NCBI RefSeq assembly: GCF_014645375.1
Contig: NZ_BMLT01000007.1
Span: 124,001-188,000 of the forward strand
Direction of reading: 5' to 3'
DNA length: 64,000 bases
Source: Marinobacterium nitratireducens
Lineage (GTDB): Bacteria; Pseudomonadota; Gammaproteobacteria; Pseudomonadales; Balneatricaceae
Positions 35,380-44,023 of the stretch are shown here, one piece after another. Each line of letters starts with the position of its first letter. The stretch's first letter is position 1. The notes beneath the pieces were generated by a model that was not told the DNA's origin, made no database searches, and saw only the letters and a program-made list of their open reading frames with translations. Made by a program: the position numbers and the translations under genes.

Positions 35380-36171
35380 ATGAAACTGCGAAGCCTGATG
35401 GCCTTGTTGGCGGGCACCTTGGCGGCAACGCTCCAGGCAGCACCGGTGACTGATTCACTGGACCTGGCCGATGACCTGGGTGCCCGTCATATCGAGCAAC
35501 CGAGCGTATCGTCCCTGAGCGACCAGATGCTCGACTTTCTCCAAATAGGCGGCCCGGTCGTCTGGATTCTGCTGGGCTTTTCCGTTGTCGCCCTGAGCAT
35601 CACGCTGATCAAGCTCTGGCAGTTCGCCTGGCTACGCCCCGAAAGCCGCGGCGACATCGAACAGAGCCTGAGGCTGTGGCAAGCGGGTGAAGCCGACCGT
35701 GCACTGGAAGCCCTGAACACCCGGCGCCCGGTGTCGGAGCTGGTAGCATTGGCCGTGCGGGGGCTCCAGGAGGAGTCACGGGATCTCGCGTTGCTGAAGG
35801 ATGAGCTCGAGCGCGTTGCTACCCTGCGCCTCAATCAACTGCGTACCCTGTTGCGCCCGCTCGATGTGATCGCCACCCTGAGTCCGCTGCTCGGCCTGCT
35901 CGGCACGGTGCTCGGCATGATCGTCGCCTTCCAGCAGATGGAAGCCGCCGGCAACCAGGTCGACCCCTCGGTGCTCTCCGGTGGCATCTGGCAGGCGCTG
36001 CTGACCACGGCGGTCGGTCTGGCGGTGGCGATACCGGTGGTGACGGTGCACAACTGGTTGGAGCGCAAGACCGAGCGGGTGGCGGCGTTGATGAACGATG
36101 CCGTCACCCGCGTCTTCACCGGCCGGCCGGGAATGCTGAAGCCGGCCGAGGCGGGCCGCCATGCGGCTTGA
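35380..36171 (+). CDS. exbB: ExbB/TolQ-family proton channel subunit with an added signal peptide
   Basis: 263 aa from the ATG at 35380 (AGAGG 6 nt upstream; the ATG at 35374 abuts the ribosome site). Residues 1-21 are a Sec signal peptide (MKLRSLMALLAGTLAATLQA) nearly the same as that of the binding protein at 37843. After ~35 periplasmic residues comes the first ExbB helix (VVWILLGFSVVALSITLIKL). The paired helices follow (LSPLLGLLGTVLGMIVAFQQ, WQALLTTAVGLAVAIPVVTV). With ExbD and TonB it couples the proton gradient to outer-membrane transport. It overlaps exbD by 11 bp. The leader probably came from the neighbouring gene by duplication. Confidence 0.88.
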   Translation: MKLRSLMALLAGTLAATLQAAPVTDSLDLADDLGARHIEQPSVSSLSDQMLDFLQIGGPVVWILLGFSVVALSITLIKLWQFAWLRPESRGDIEQSLRLWQAGEADRALEALNTRRPVSELVALAVRGLQEESRDLALLKDELERVATLRLNQLRTLLRPLDVIATLSPLLGLLGTVLGMIVAFQQMEAAGNQVDPSVLSGGIWQALLTTAVGLAVAIPVVTVHNWLERKTERVAALMNDAVTRVFTGRPGMLKPAEAGRHAA

Positions 36172-36556
36172 TGTCACCGCTCCGGTCAGGAGGCGCGCCA
36201 TCAGCCTGACCCCGCTGATCGACGTGGTTTTCATCCTGCTGCTGTTCTTCATGCTGTCGTCGACTTTTCTGCAATGGCGCCAGATCGATCTGGTGAGTCC
36301 CGGCGAGACCGAGTCTGAAGCACGGGAGGTCCGCCGCGTCCACCTGCTGGGCGAAGACGGCCGCTTCGAACTAAACGGGCAGCAATATCATAGCGACGAC
36401 TCAGCCGCGCTGAGCCGGCTGGTCGCCGCTGCACCGCATGATGTCTATGCCCTGAGCGTGGAACCGGGGCTGACGACCCAGGCGATGATCCGGTTGCTGG
36501 ATGCGCTCAAGACCGCTGGCGCCCCCCATGTCTCCCTGACGGAAACGGCACCATGA
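36161..36556 (+). CDS. exbD: ExbD/TolR-family protein (first copy)
   Basis: 131 aa with one N-terminal membrane helix (LTPLIDVVFILLLFFMLSS). The Asp of PLIDVVF is the proton-path residue of ExbD. A periplasmic domain follows. The start overlaps exbB by 11 bp and the end overlaps the second exbD by 4 bp. Two ExbD-like proteins in tandem are common in TonB systems with dedicated energisers. Confidence 0.88.
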   Translation: MRLDVTAPVRRRAISLTPLIDVVFILLLFFMLSSTFLQWRQIDLVSPGETESEAREVRRVHLLGEDGRFELNGQQYHSDDSAALSRLVAAAPHDVYALSVEPGLTTQAMIRLLDALKTAGAPHVSLTETAP

Positions 36557-36981
36557 AAATCGTGCCCACGCGACAACAGGGTAAGACCACTAGCGACGAC
36601 AACCTGATCCCGTTGATCAACGTGGTTTTCCTGATGCTGATATTCTTCATGGTGGCTGGCCAGATTAGCCGCTCCGATGCGGTCAGGATCGTGCCACCGG
36701 CCTCAATCAGCGACAAGCGGACGGCCGCTGAGAACCCTGTCGAGGTGCTGATCGCCGATGCCCAGTTGTATCTCGACAACGAGGCTGTGGCGTAGGAGCA
36801 ACTCGATGACAGTCTGGCGCTGAAGTTCGAGCAGGCCGCCGATAAGGAGCGCTTTTCGGTGCTGGTCAAGGCTGACGCCACGACACCGGTCGACAGGCTT
36901 CAGGCGGTGCTGAAGCAGATTCGCGCGGCCGGCTTGATGAAGGTATCGCTGGCAACGCGGCCGCAGGACGCGCCGGTATGA
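36553..36981 (+). pseudogene. Second ExbD gene, interrupted by an in-frame TAG
   Basis: The frame starts MKIVPTRQQGKTTSDDNLIP with the membrane helix LINVVFLMLIFFMVAGQISR, then stops at a TAG at 36793-36795. The same frame resumes EQLDDSLALKFEQAADKERF, VLVKADATTPVDRLQAVLKQ and ends at 36981, overlapping tonB by ATGA. The intact product would be 142 aa. In this copy the family Asp is Asn (LINVVF). The nonsense codon removes the periplasmic half. Everything around the stop is undamaged, so it is recent, a sequencing error, or read through. Confidence 0.8.
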
Positions 36982-37745
36982 TCCGGACTCGACACTGGCT
37001 GACAGCGCTGCTGCTAGCCGTCGCTCTCCACCTGTTCGGTTTCGTCGTCGTGCTATTGCAGGACGCGCACGACGGCGCACGAACTCCCGGCGAACAGGGC
37101 ATCGAGATTGACCTCGGGATGCTCGGCGACCTCGGTACAGAGACCGAACCCCAGGAAGCGGCGGTATCCGATCCCTTGCCAGAACCGGAGCCGCAACCGC
37201 AACCGCAACCGCAACCAGAAACTGTCCCCGAGCCCGAGCCCGAGCCCGTGGTCAAGCCAGACCCTGTGACGCCGAAACAACAGGCGGAAGTGGGGACCGC
37301 ACCGACGTCCAAACCCAATCCGAAACCGAAACCCAGGCCGGTGCACACACCTGACAAGATCACCGATAGCGAGGCGACGGAGCAAATAGACAGCCGCAAA
37401 GCCAGTACCGGCGGAGCCAATGCGGCGACCAATGGCGGTAACCCGGCGGCCCAGCAGTCCTACTACGCGGTGTTGGCGGCTCATCTGGCGAAGTACAAAC
37501 GTTATCCGGTCGCCTCTCGCCGCCGTGGCGAGGAGGGCATCGTCAAGCTTTTCTTCGTGCTGGATCACAATGGCAAGGTCGAGAGCTTCCGGATCAGCGA
37601 GAGCTCCGGCTATAGGCGACTTGACGAGGCTGTGATCCGGATGCTCCAGTCAGCCGTGCCGCTACCTGCTTTTCCCGCTGAAATGGAACAACATCGCCTA
37701 TCGGTCAACATCCCGATTGCCTTTGCAATTAAGGGTCAGCGCTAG
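36978..37745 (+). CDS. tonB: TonB-family energy transducer
   Basis: 255 aa. One N-terminal membrane helix (WLTALLLAVALHLFGFVVVL), then a Pro-rich spacer with (QP)n, (EP)n and KP runs at residues ~65-122. The C-terminal TonB domain is YYAVLAAHLAKYKRYPVASR, GIVKLFFVLDHNGKVESFRI and ESSGYRRLDEAVIRMLQSAV. It links ExbB/ExbD to the ferric-siderophore receptor. Its start overlaps the end of the second exbD frame, so a nonsense mutation there might reduce its translation. It is the last gene before the second Fur-like promoter. Confidence 0.92.
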   Translation: MIRTRHWLTALLLAVALHLFGFVVVLLQDAHDGARTPGEQGIEIDLGMLGDLGTETEPQEAAVSDPLPEPEPQPQPQPQPETVPEPEPEPVVKPDPVTPKQQAEVGTAPTSKPNPKPKPRPVHTPDKITDSEATEQIDSRKASTGGANAATNGGNPAAQQSYYAVLAAHLAKYKRYPVASRRRGEEGIVKLFFVLDHNGKVESFRISESSGYRRLDEAVIRMLQSAVPLPAFPAEMEQHRLSVNIPIAFAIKGQR

Positions 37746-37781
37746 TTCGGTTACCGGCTTGGCAAATTAAACTTCAATCTA

Positions 37782-37811
37782 AATGCAAACCATTCGTGTT
37801 CACCTTATAAT
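37782..37811 (+). promoter_or_regulatory. Fur-box-like site and -10 box before the binding-protein gene
   Basis: AATGCAAACCATTCGTGTT (37782-37800) differs by one base from the site before exbB, and TATAAT at 37806-37811 has the same spacing (24 bp from the site's start). It is part of the duplicated segment. The ABC transporter genes downstream would be iron-regulated through it. Confidence 0.65.
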
Positions 37812-37842
37812 GCGGCAAAATTTTGCAGAACAGGGGATGGTT

Positions 37843-38790
37843 ATGCGACTGCTGAGGCTGACGACTTTGTTGGCGGGAGCCTTTTCGGCTTTGCTCCAGG
37901 CAGCGCCCGTGGTGGCGCCGCCGGCGCTGGCCGATGATCGTGGCACCCGTATCGAGCGGCTGGCGCCGGAGCGGGTGGCGGCGATTTCGACCTTCGCCGC
38001 TGACAGCCTGGTCGCGCTCGGTGTCACGCCGGTGGGGGCCTCGACCTTTGGCGACCGGGCGGTGCCGGACTTTCTAGGGCCGGCCATGGCGCAGGTGCCG
38101 AGCCTGGGCCAGCGCGCCAGCACCAATCTTGAGCTGCTGTCCGAACTGCAGCCGGAGCTGATCCTGGCGATCCGGCGCTACACCGAGCCGCATGCGCGCC
38201 AGTTCGAGACCATCGCACCTTTTTACGCCTTCGACGTGATCGGCTACGACGACAGCCTGCGGGCGGTCGCCGGTATCGCCGCGGCGCTGGGCCAGGCCGA
38301 CGCAGGGCGGGCGCTGAACGACGCATTCGAGGCGAAGGTGGCCGACTACGCGGCCCGGGCGCCGGGCGGTATCCGCGCGGTGCTGCTGGCCGGCAGCGGC
38401 GAAGCGCCCTTCGCCTATTACGACCACTTCCTTAGCACCGATCTGCTCGGGCGCCTCGGCGCGACCAATGCGACCGGCCCGTCGCCGACCTCCGACCAGG
38501 CCATCCCATTCGGCTACCAGATCAGCCTCGAACAGCTGCTGGCGCTGAACCCGGACGTCATCTTCATGTTTGCCTCGAGCACCCGTCACGCCTACGCCGA
38601 CAATCCCATCTGGCCCCACCTCGAGGCCGTGCAGAACGGGCGCGTCTACGAGGTCGGCCTGCACTGGAAGGAGGGCGGCGGGCCCATCGCGCGCAACCTG
38701 ATCCTGGAAGAGATGGCATGGCGCCTCTATCCGAAGCATTTCGAGCAACCCCAGGTGCCGGCAGAGATTGCCAGCCGTACCTTCCGCTGA
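37843..38790 (+). CDS. Periplasmic ferric-siderophore-binding protein (FecB/PvuB-like)
   Basis: 315 aa from the ATG at 37843 (CAGGGG 6 nt upstream). The signal peptide MRLLRLTTLLAGAFSALLQA has no lipobox. The mature protein follows the class III binding-protein pattern: RIERLAPERVAAISTFAADS, TNLELLSELQPELILAIRRY, LEQLLALNPDVIFMFASSTR and HLEAVQNGRVYEVGLHWKEG. It delivers the ferric siderophore to the permease encoded next. The gene is 9 bp from the first permease gene. Confidence 0.88.
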   Translation: MRLLRLTTLLAGAFSALLQAAPVVAPPALADDRGTRIERLAPERVAAISTFAADSLVALGVTPVGASTFGDRAVPDFLGPAMAQVPSLGQRASTNLELLSELQPELILAIRRYTEPHARQFETIAPFYAFDVIGYDDSLRAVAGIAAALGQADAGRALNDAFEAKVADYAARAPGGIRAVLLAGSGEAPFAYYDHFLSTDLLGRLGATNATGPSPTSDQAIPFGYQISLEQLLALNPDVIFMFASSTRHAYADNPIWPHLEAVQNGRVYEVGLHWKEGGGPIARNLILEEMAWRLYPKHFEQPQVPAEIASRTFR

Positions 38791-38799
38791 GGTCGTCCG

Positions 38800-39795
38800 A
38801 TGTGCGTTCGTACCGGGCTAGCCGCCGGCGGTCCCCTGTGTCTGCTGGGACTATTGGCCGCGCTCGCGGCAACCGCCTGGGCAGCCCTGACAGCCGGCAC
38901 CGTGCCGGTCGCGGTTAACGATGTGGTGTCGGTCCTCAGCGGCGCGCGCGAGGGCATGGCGGGCGTACTGGTCTGGGAGCTGCGCCTGCCACGATTTCTC
39001 GCCGGCCTGCTGGTCGGCGTCAGCCTCGCCGTGGCGGGCCAGCTGATGCAGACAGTGACCCGCAATCCGCTGGCCTCGCCGGGCATTACCGGAGTGGTCG
39101 CCGGGGCGTCGATGGCGGTGGTACTGGTCCAGGTCTGCTTCAGCGTCGACGCGGCCTGGCTGCCTGGCTTTGGCGTACTGGGCGGCACCGCGGCGGCCTT
39201 GCTGACTTTCGTGCTCGCGGCCCAGGGAGGCTTCACACCACTGCGGCTGGCGCTGGCCGGCGTCGCGGTGACGGCGCTGGCAACGGCACTGACGACGGCC
39301 TTCCTGCTGTTTTCCGGCGCCCATGCTCAGCAACTGTATCTGTGGCTGGCCGGCGGTCTGCTCGGCCGCGGCTGGGGCCATATAGCGCTGATTCTGCCCT
39401 GGTCCCTCGTGGGCCTGGCGTTGGCATTGCTCGGTGTTCGCTACCTCAATCTGCTTCAGCTCGAGGATGAGGTGGCGCGGGCGCTCGGCGGCCGGGTACT
39501 GCTGTGGCGCCTGGGTTTCGTCGCCATCGCCGTGGCGCTGACCGCCGCCGCGGTCGCAGTGGCCGGTCCGGTCGGCTTCGTCGGTCTGGTGGCGCCGCAC
39601 CTGGTGCGGTTGCTGCTGGGCAACGACCAGCGCATCACGCTGCCGGTGGTCGCCCTGGCCGGCGCCGTGCTGGTGACGCTGAGCGATTTGCTGGCTCGCA
39701 CCCTCGTGGCCCCGGCGGAGCTGCCGCTCGGCATCTTTACCGCCCTGCTGGGCGGCCCGGTCTTCATCGGCCTGATTCGCGGGAGAGCCCTCTGA
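38800..39795 (+). CDS. FecCD-family iron-siderophore permease (first)
   Basis: 331 aa with about nine membrane helices. FecCD signatures: WELRLPRFLAGLLVGVSLAV, AGQLMQTVTRNPLASPGITG and AGPVGFVGLVAPHLVRLLLG. Together with the second permease it forms the inner-membrane channel of the ABC importer. Its stop shares a base with the next start (TGATG). Confidence 0.92.
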   Translation: MCVRTGLAAGGPLCLLGLLAALAATAWAALTAGTVPVAVNDVVSVLSGAREGMAGVLVWELRLPRFLAGLLVGVSLAVAGQLMQTVTRNPLASPGITGVVAGASMAVVLVQVCFSVDAAWLPGFGVLGGTAAALLTFVLAAQGGFTPLRLALAGVAVTALATALTTAFLLFSGAHAQQLYLWLAGGLLGRGWGHIALILPWSLVGLALALLGVRYLNLLQLEDEVARALGGRVLLWRLGFVAIAVALTAAAVAVAGPVGFVGLVAPHLVRLLLGNDQRITLPVVALAGAVLVTLSDLLARTLVAPAELPLGIFTALLGGPVFIGLIRGRAL

Positions 39796-40865
39796 TGCGC
39801 GCGATGCTGGTATCCGCCCGGCCGTCGACACCGCGCCAGGCCCGAACGCTCGCCTTCCAGCGCTGGTGCTGGCCGGCCGCGCTGCTGCTAATGCTGGTAT
39901 TGGCGGCGGTCTCGAATCTGCTGTTCGGCGCGGCCACCCTGTCGCCGCAGCGGGTCTGGCTGGCCCTGACCGGAAGCGGCGATGCGGTCGCCCAGGACAT
40001 TGTCTGGAACCTGCGCCTGCCGCGATTGCTGGTTGGGGCGCTGATCGGGCTGCATTTCGCCATCGCCGGTTCGCTGCTGCAGGCAGTGATGCGTAATCCC
40101 CTGGCCGATGCCGGCATCCTCGGCATCAACAGCGGTGCCAGCCTGGCCGCCGTGCTGGCATTCGCCGTCGCCGAGCGTCTGACCGGTGACGGCAATCCCT
40201 ATCTCAGTGGTGTGCTGGATCTGCGCTGGTTGCCGCTGGTCGCTTGTGGCGGCGGCATGGTGGCGGCGGCGCTGGTCTATCGCCTCAGCTGGAACGGCGG
40301 GGTGACGCCGGTGCGGCTGGTGCTCTGCGGTATCGCGGTGGCCAGTATCCTTGGCGCGCTGGTGACCGGCGTGCTCGCCGGCTGGGCGCAGGTCAACACC
40401 GAAACCGTGCTGGTCTGGCTGGCCGGCAGTCTGTTCGGCCGCGATTGGGAACACTTGCTGACGTTGCTGCCCTGGACGCTGGCGGCGCTGGCGCTGCTGC
40501 CGGCGCTGCTGGCCGGGGCCAACCTGCTACAGCTCGGCGACGAGGTCGCTGCGATCCTGGGACTACGGGTCGAGCTGTGGCGCTTCGGCCTGCTGCTGGT
40601 CGCGGCGCTGTTCGCCGCCAGTGCGGTCGGCGTGGTCGGGCCGGTCGGCTTCGTCGGCCTGATCGTTGCCCATATCGCCCGCCTGACCGCCGGCCCCGAC
40701 CTGCGCCAGCAACTGCTGCTGAGCCCGATGTACGGCGTGCTGCTGGTGACGGCCTCGGATCTGCTCGGACGCCTGCTGCTGATACCGGCCGAGATTCCAA
40801 TCGGCGTCGTCACCTCGTTGCTCGGCGTCCCGTTTTTCATCTATCTGCTGGCGCGCAAGCGCTGA
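39795..40865 (+). CDS. FecCD-family iron-siderophore permease (second)
   Basis: 356 aa. Words include WNLRLPRLLVGALIGLHFAI, AGSLLQAVMRNPLADAGILG and VGPVGFVGLIVAHIARLTAG, plus a ~30-residue basic cytoplasmic N-terminus before the first helix. An internal ATG at codon 4 is an alternative start. Coupled to the first permease and 22 bp before the ATPase gene. Confidence 0.92.
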   Translation: MRAMLVSARPSTPRQARTLAFQRWCWPAALLLMLVLAAVSNLLFGAATLSPQRVWLALTGSGDAVAQDIVWNLRLPRLLVGALIGLHFAIAGSLLQAVMRNPLADAGILGINSGASLAAVLAFAVAERLTGDGNPYLSGVLDLRWLPLVACGGGMVAAALVYRLSWNGGVTPVRLVLCGIAVASILGALVTGVLAGWAQVNTETVLVWLAGSLFGRDWEHLLTLLPWTLAALALLPALLAGANLLQLGDEVAAILGLRVELWRFGLLLVAALFAASAVGVVGPVGFVGLIVAHIARLTAGPDLRQQLLLSPMYGVLLVTASDLLGRLLLIPAEIPIGVVTSLLGVPFFIYLLARKR

Positions 40866-40887
40866 GACCATCCACTCAGGAGAGACC

Positions 40888-41679
40888 ATGTTATCGGCAC
40901 AGGAACTGAGGCTGGGCTACGGCGACAAGGTCATAGTGCCGCAGTTGAGCCTCGACCTCGAGATGTCGCGCATCCACTGCCTTATCGGTCCGAACGGCTG
41001 CGGCAAGAGTACCTTGCTGCGCGCGCTCGCGGGGCTGCTGCGGCCGCAGCAGGGGCGGGTGCTGCTCGACGGCCGGGCGGTTGATCGCTGGAGGCGGCGC
41101 GAACTGGCGCAGCGCCTGTCGATGCTGCCACAGCATCCGAGCGCGCCGGAGGGGCTGACGGTGGAGCAGCTGGTGCGCTACGGTCGCTTTCCGCACCAGC
41201 GCCTGTTCGGCCAGCTCGGCGAGCAGGATCGCAAGGTGGTGCGCTGGGCCATTCGCGTCACGGGACTGGCAGGTTACGAGGCCAGGCCGCTGGCGGCACT
41301 CTCGGGCGGGGAGCGGCAGCGTGCCTGGATCGCCCTGTCGCTGGCACAGCAGGCGTCGATCCTGATCCTTGATGAGCCCACCACCTATCTCGACCTCGGG
41401 CACCAGCTGGAAGTGCTGGAACTGCTCGAGGCGCTCAACCGCGAGCAGGGACTGACCGTGATCATGTCGCTGCACGATCTCAATCAGGCGGCCCGCTACG
41501 GTCATCACTTGGTCGCGATGCGTTCCGGTCGGCTGGAGCGGGCCGGCGCACCGGGCGAGGTGCTGACCGAGACGCTACTGGCCGAGGTGTTTCGAGTGCG
41601 CGCCCGTGTATTGGATGATGCCGGCACCGGAAAACCGCAGTTCATGCCGCTGTCATCGGTAACCGGGCCGCTACTGTAA
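40888..41679 (+). CDS. ABC transporter ATPase for ferric siderophore (FecE/PvuE-like)
   Basis: 263 aa with Walker A IGPNGCGKSTLLRAL, signature LSGGERQRAWIALSLA, Walker B SILILDEPTTYLDLG and the switch His in MSLHDLNQAARYG. It powers uptake through the two FecCD permeases. It has a good ribosome site (AGGAGA) and ends about 40 bp before the receptor's regulatory region. Confidence 0.93.
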   Translation: MLSAQELRLGYGDKVIVPQLSLDLEMSRIHCLIGPNGCGKSTLLRALAGLLRPQQGRVLLDGRAVDRWRRRELAQRLSMLPQHPSAPEGLTVEQLVRYGRFPHQRLFGQLGEQDRKVVRWAIRVTGLAGYEARPLAALSGGERQRAWIALSLAQQASILILDEPTTYLDLGHQLEVLELLEALNREQGLTVIMSLHDLNQAARYGHHLVAMRSGRLERAGAPGEVLTETLLAEVFRVRARVLDDAGTGKPQFMPLSSVTGPLL

Positions 41680-41711
41680 AGCATCCTGTACAGCAAGATT
41701 TAATCTAGATA

Positions 41712-41755
41712 CAATTGCGAACCGTTATCATTATGATTAACTATAATCGCAATTG
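41712..41755 (+). promoter_or_regulatory. Fur-box-like site framed by a 9-bp inverted repeat, before the receptor gene
   Basis: GTTATCATTATGATTA (41724-41739) matches the Fur core TTATCATTAT. It sits between CAATTGCGA (41712-41720) and its exact complement TCGCAATTG (41747-41755). The right arm runs to 10 bp before the receptor ATG, so it overlaps the ribosome site region. The inverted repeat could form an mRNA hairpin or bind a second regulator. Confidence 0.65.
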
Positions 41756-41764
41756 GAGAACTCG

Positions 41765-43864
41765 ATGAACCGCTCTTCGTTCGGCCAGGCGCACGGCTGC
41801 GTGCTACCATTCCGCAAAAAGCTCGCCGTCGCCGTCAGTCTCGCCACGGCGTCGCTGAGCCCACTCGCTGTGGCGCAACAGGCCGCGGAGCTGGATGTCC
41901 TGCAGGTCGAGGGCAACTGGATCGGCAACCCGACCGAGGAGGAGGTCAAGGTCTATCCGGGCTCGCGCAGCGTCATCGAATCGGAGCAGCTGCAGGAAAG
42001 CGGCGCCCTGAACATCGAGGACGCGATCCGTTCGGCGCCAGGCGTGCAGATTCTCGACGAAACCGGTACCGGCATCCTGCCGAACATCGGCCTGCGCGGC
42101 CTCAATCCGCTGCGCAGCGAACGGCTGCAGATGCTGGTCGACGGCTATCCGATCGCGATCGGGCCCTACAGCAATGTCGGTGTCTCGCTGTTCCCGGTCA
42201 CGCTGCCCAGTGTCGATACCGTCGATATCGTGCGCGGCGGTGCCGCGGTGCGTTACGGCCCCAACAACGTCGGCGGTGTGATGAACTTCCTCACCAAGCC
42301 GATTCCGGGCCAGACCGAACAGACACTGCAGCAGCGGCTGACGATTGCCGAGGACACCGGCAACATCTACAGCGACACCTACTACCGCATCGGCGGTTTC
42401 GTCAACGACGACCTGGCGCTGCAGTTCCAGGCCAATGTCCAGCGCGGCGACGGCTTCCGCGACCATTCCGATACCGACGTCGACAACGTTATCGTCAGTG
42501 CCGAATACTTCATCGACGACCGCAACGAGCTCGCGGCCAGCCTGCAGTACTACGATGTTGACGCCGAGCTGCCGGGAGGCCTGAGCCCGAGCGCCTACGA
42601 GCAGAACCGGACCCAGTCGCAGCGGCCGCACGACGCCTACGACGCCGACATGGTGCGCGGCACCTTGGGCTGGACCTTCCGCCCGAACGACGACGTCGAG
42701 TTCGAATGGCGCAACTTCGCCCATCGCGCGGACCGGACCTTCTTCTTCGGCCAGGACCTGACCAGCGGCGGCCACTGGGCCGATCCCGAGGCCGACGCCA
42801 GCCATGTCGCCGATTCGCCCCGTGTGTTCCACGTCTGGGGCACCGAGCCGCGCCTGACGGTGCGCGAAGGCATCCATACGCTGACCTTCGGCGCGCGCTT
42901 CGTCAGCGAAGAGGTGGACTTCGACGTCAACCGCGAAGAGCTGGCGACCGGGACCTACGGCACCGTCCGCGAATGGGACCTGGAGACCGACGCCCTGGCG
43001 CTCTACCTCAGCGATACCCTCGGCCTGCTCGACGGGCGTCTCGAGATCACGCCGGGGCTGCGCTACGAGGATGTCGAGATGGACTTCGAGGACCAGCTGT
43101 CCGGCAGCCGCTCAAGCAACGACGCCGACGAACTGCTGCCGGGCCTGACGGTCGGCCTGCAGGCGACCGACGCGGTGTTCCTGTTCGCCAACGCGCAGAA
43201 GTCGCTGGTGCCGGTGCAGATCGCCCAGGCCACCAAGGCCGGCGACGTCGCCAACGAGACCGCCTGGAACTACGAGCTGGGCGCGCGCTGGCAGCCGGTT
43301 CCGGCGCTGGCGACCTCGGCGACGCTGTTCCGCATCGACTACGAGGACCAGATCGTCCACAACCGCACCACGGACCGGTTCGAGAACGTCGGCGAGACCC
43401 GCCACGAGGGCATCGAGCTTGAGGCCGACTGGCAGGCAACCGAGCGGCTCGCGCTCGGGCTCGGCTATACCTACCTGGATACCAAACAGCTCAGCGGCGA
43501 CAACAAGGGTAACGACCTGCCCAACGCGCCGCATCATCACCTCAGTGCCGAAGCGCGCTACCAGCTGCAGCAGTGGACCGCCAACCTGAACCTGAATTAC
43601 GTCAGTGACAGCTTCAGCGACGCCGCCAACACCGAAGATGAAGACGCCATCGGCAGTGCCGGCAAACTGCCGTCCTATACCCTGGTCAATGCGCGCATTG
43701 GTCGCGATATCGCCGTCGGTAGCGGCAATAATCTGAACCTTGGACTGGCGGCGACCAACCTGACAGATGAGGATTACTACTTCCGCGGTGCAGATGTCAG
43801 CCCGGTTGGCAGGGTACCGGCGCCGGGCCGAGCCTTTATCCTCGAAGGCCGTCTGGATTTCTGA
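41765..43864 (+). CDS. TonB-dependent ferric-siderophore receptor (FecA/PvuA-like)
   Basis: 699 aa from the ATG at 41765 with GGAG upstream (the TTG at 41753 is less likely). A signal peptide precedes VAQQAAELDVLQVEGNWIGN. The plug domain has SVIESEQLQESGALNIEDAI, GIGLRGLNP-like NIGLRGLNPLRSERLQML, VDIVRGGAAVRYGPNNVGGV. A 22-strand-type beta-barrel follows and ends in the expected aromatic (EGRLDF). It has no N-terminal signalling extension, so it is not a FecA-type sensor. It imports the ferric siderophore across the outer membrane using TonB. Confidence 0.92.
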   Translation: MNRSSFGQAHGCVLPFRKKLAVAVSLATASLSPLAVAQQAAELDVLQVEGNWIGNPTEEEVKVYPGSRSVIESEQLQESGALNIEDAIRSAPGVQILDETGTGILPNIGLRGLNPLRSERLQMLVDGYPIAIGPYSNVGVSLFPVTLPSVDTVDIVRGGAAVRYGPNNVGGVMNFLTKPIPGQTEQTLQQRLTIAEDTGNIYSDTYYRIGGFVNDDLALQFQANVQRGDGFRDHSDTDVDNVIVSAEYFIDDRNELAASLQYYDVDAELPGGLSPSAYEQNRTQSQRPHDAYDADMVRGTLGWTFRPNDDVEFEWRNFAHRADRTFFFGQDLTSGGHWADPEADASHVADSPRVFHVWGTEPRLTVREGIHTLTFGARFVSEEVDFDVNREELATGTYGTVREWDLETDALALYLSDTLGLLDGRLEITPGLRYEDVEMDFEDQLSGSRSSNDADELLPGLTVGLQATDAVFLFANAQKSLVPVQIAQATKAGDVANETAWNYELGARWQPVPALATSATLFRIDYEDQIVHNRTTDRFENVGETRHEGIELEADWQATERLALGLGYTYLDTKQLSGDNKGNDLPNAPHHHLSAEARYQLQQWTANLNLNYVSDSFSDAANTEDEDAIGSAGKLPSYTLVNARIGRDIAVGSGNNLNLGLAATNLTDEDYYFRGADVSPVGRVPAPGRAFILEGRLDF

Positions 43865-44023
43865 TTCCCTTCATGGCGGTCGCTTTTCCAAGCGTCTGCC
43901 ATTTCTTCCTATACATTCAGCAATCCATACAAACCCAACAGCCGGTCTGTCGATCGATATTGCTTGGGCCTAGTATCGGAATGAGACGTGGACTCGTGGT
44001 CTCTAGCATGCACCATGAACCGC
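43865..44023. other. Junction between siderophore island and Tn402-type element
   Basis: 160 bp with no gene and no clear terminator for the receptor gene. The siderophore island ends here. Confidence 0.4.

Larger units (their letters stand above)
35311..37960. repeat. Duplicated promoter plus signal-peptide segment (35311-35500 and 37775-37960)
   Basis: About 190 bp upstream of and into exbB is repeated upstream of and into the binding-protein gene 2464 bp later. Shared in order: CAATCTAAATGCAAACCATT, CTTATAATGC, GGATGGTTATG start region, TTGTTGGCGGG, CTCCAGGCAGC, CTGGCCGATGA and ATCGAGC. Identity by eye is roughly 70-75% and highest over the promoter. The repeat carries the Fur-like site, -10 box, ribosome site, start codon and signal peptide, and ends in the first mature residues. 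Confidence 0.85.
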
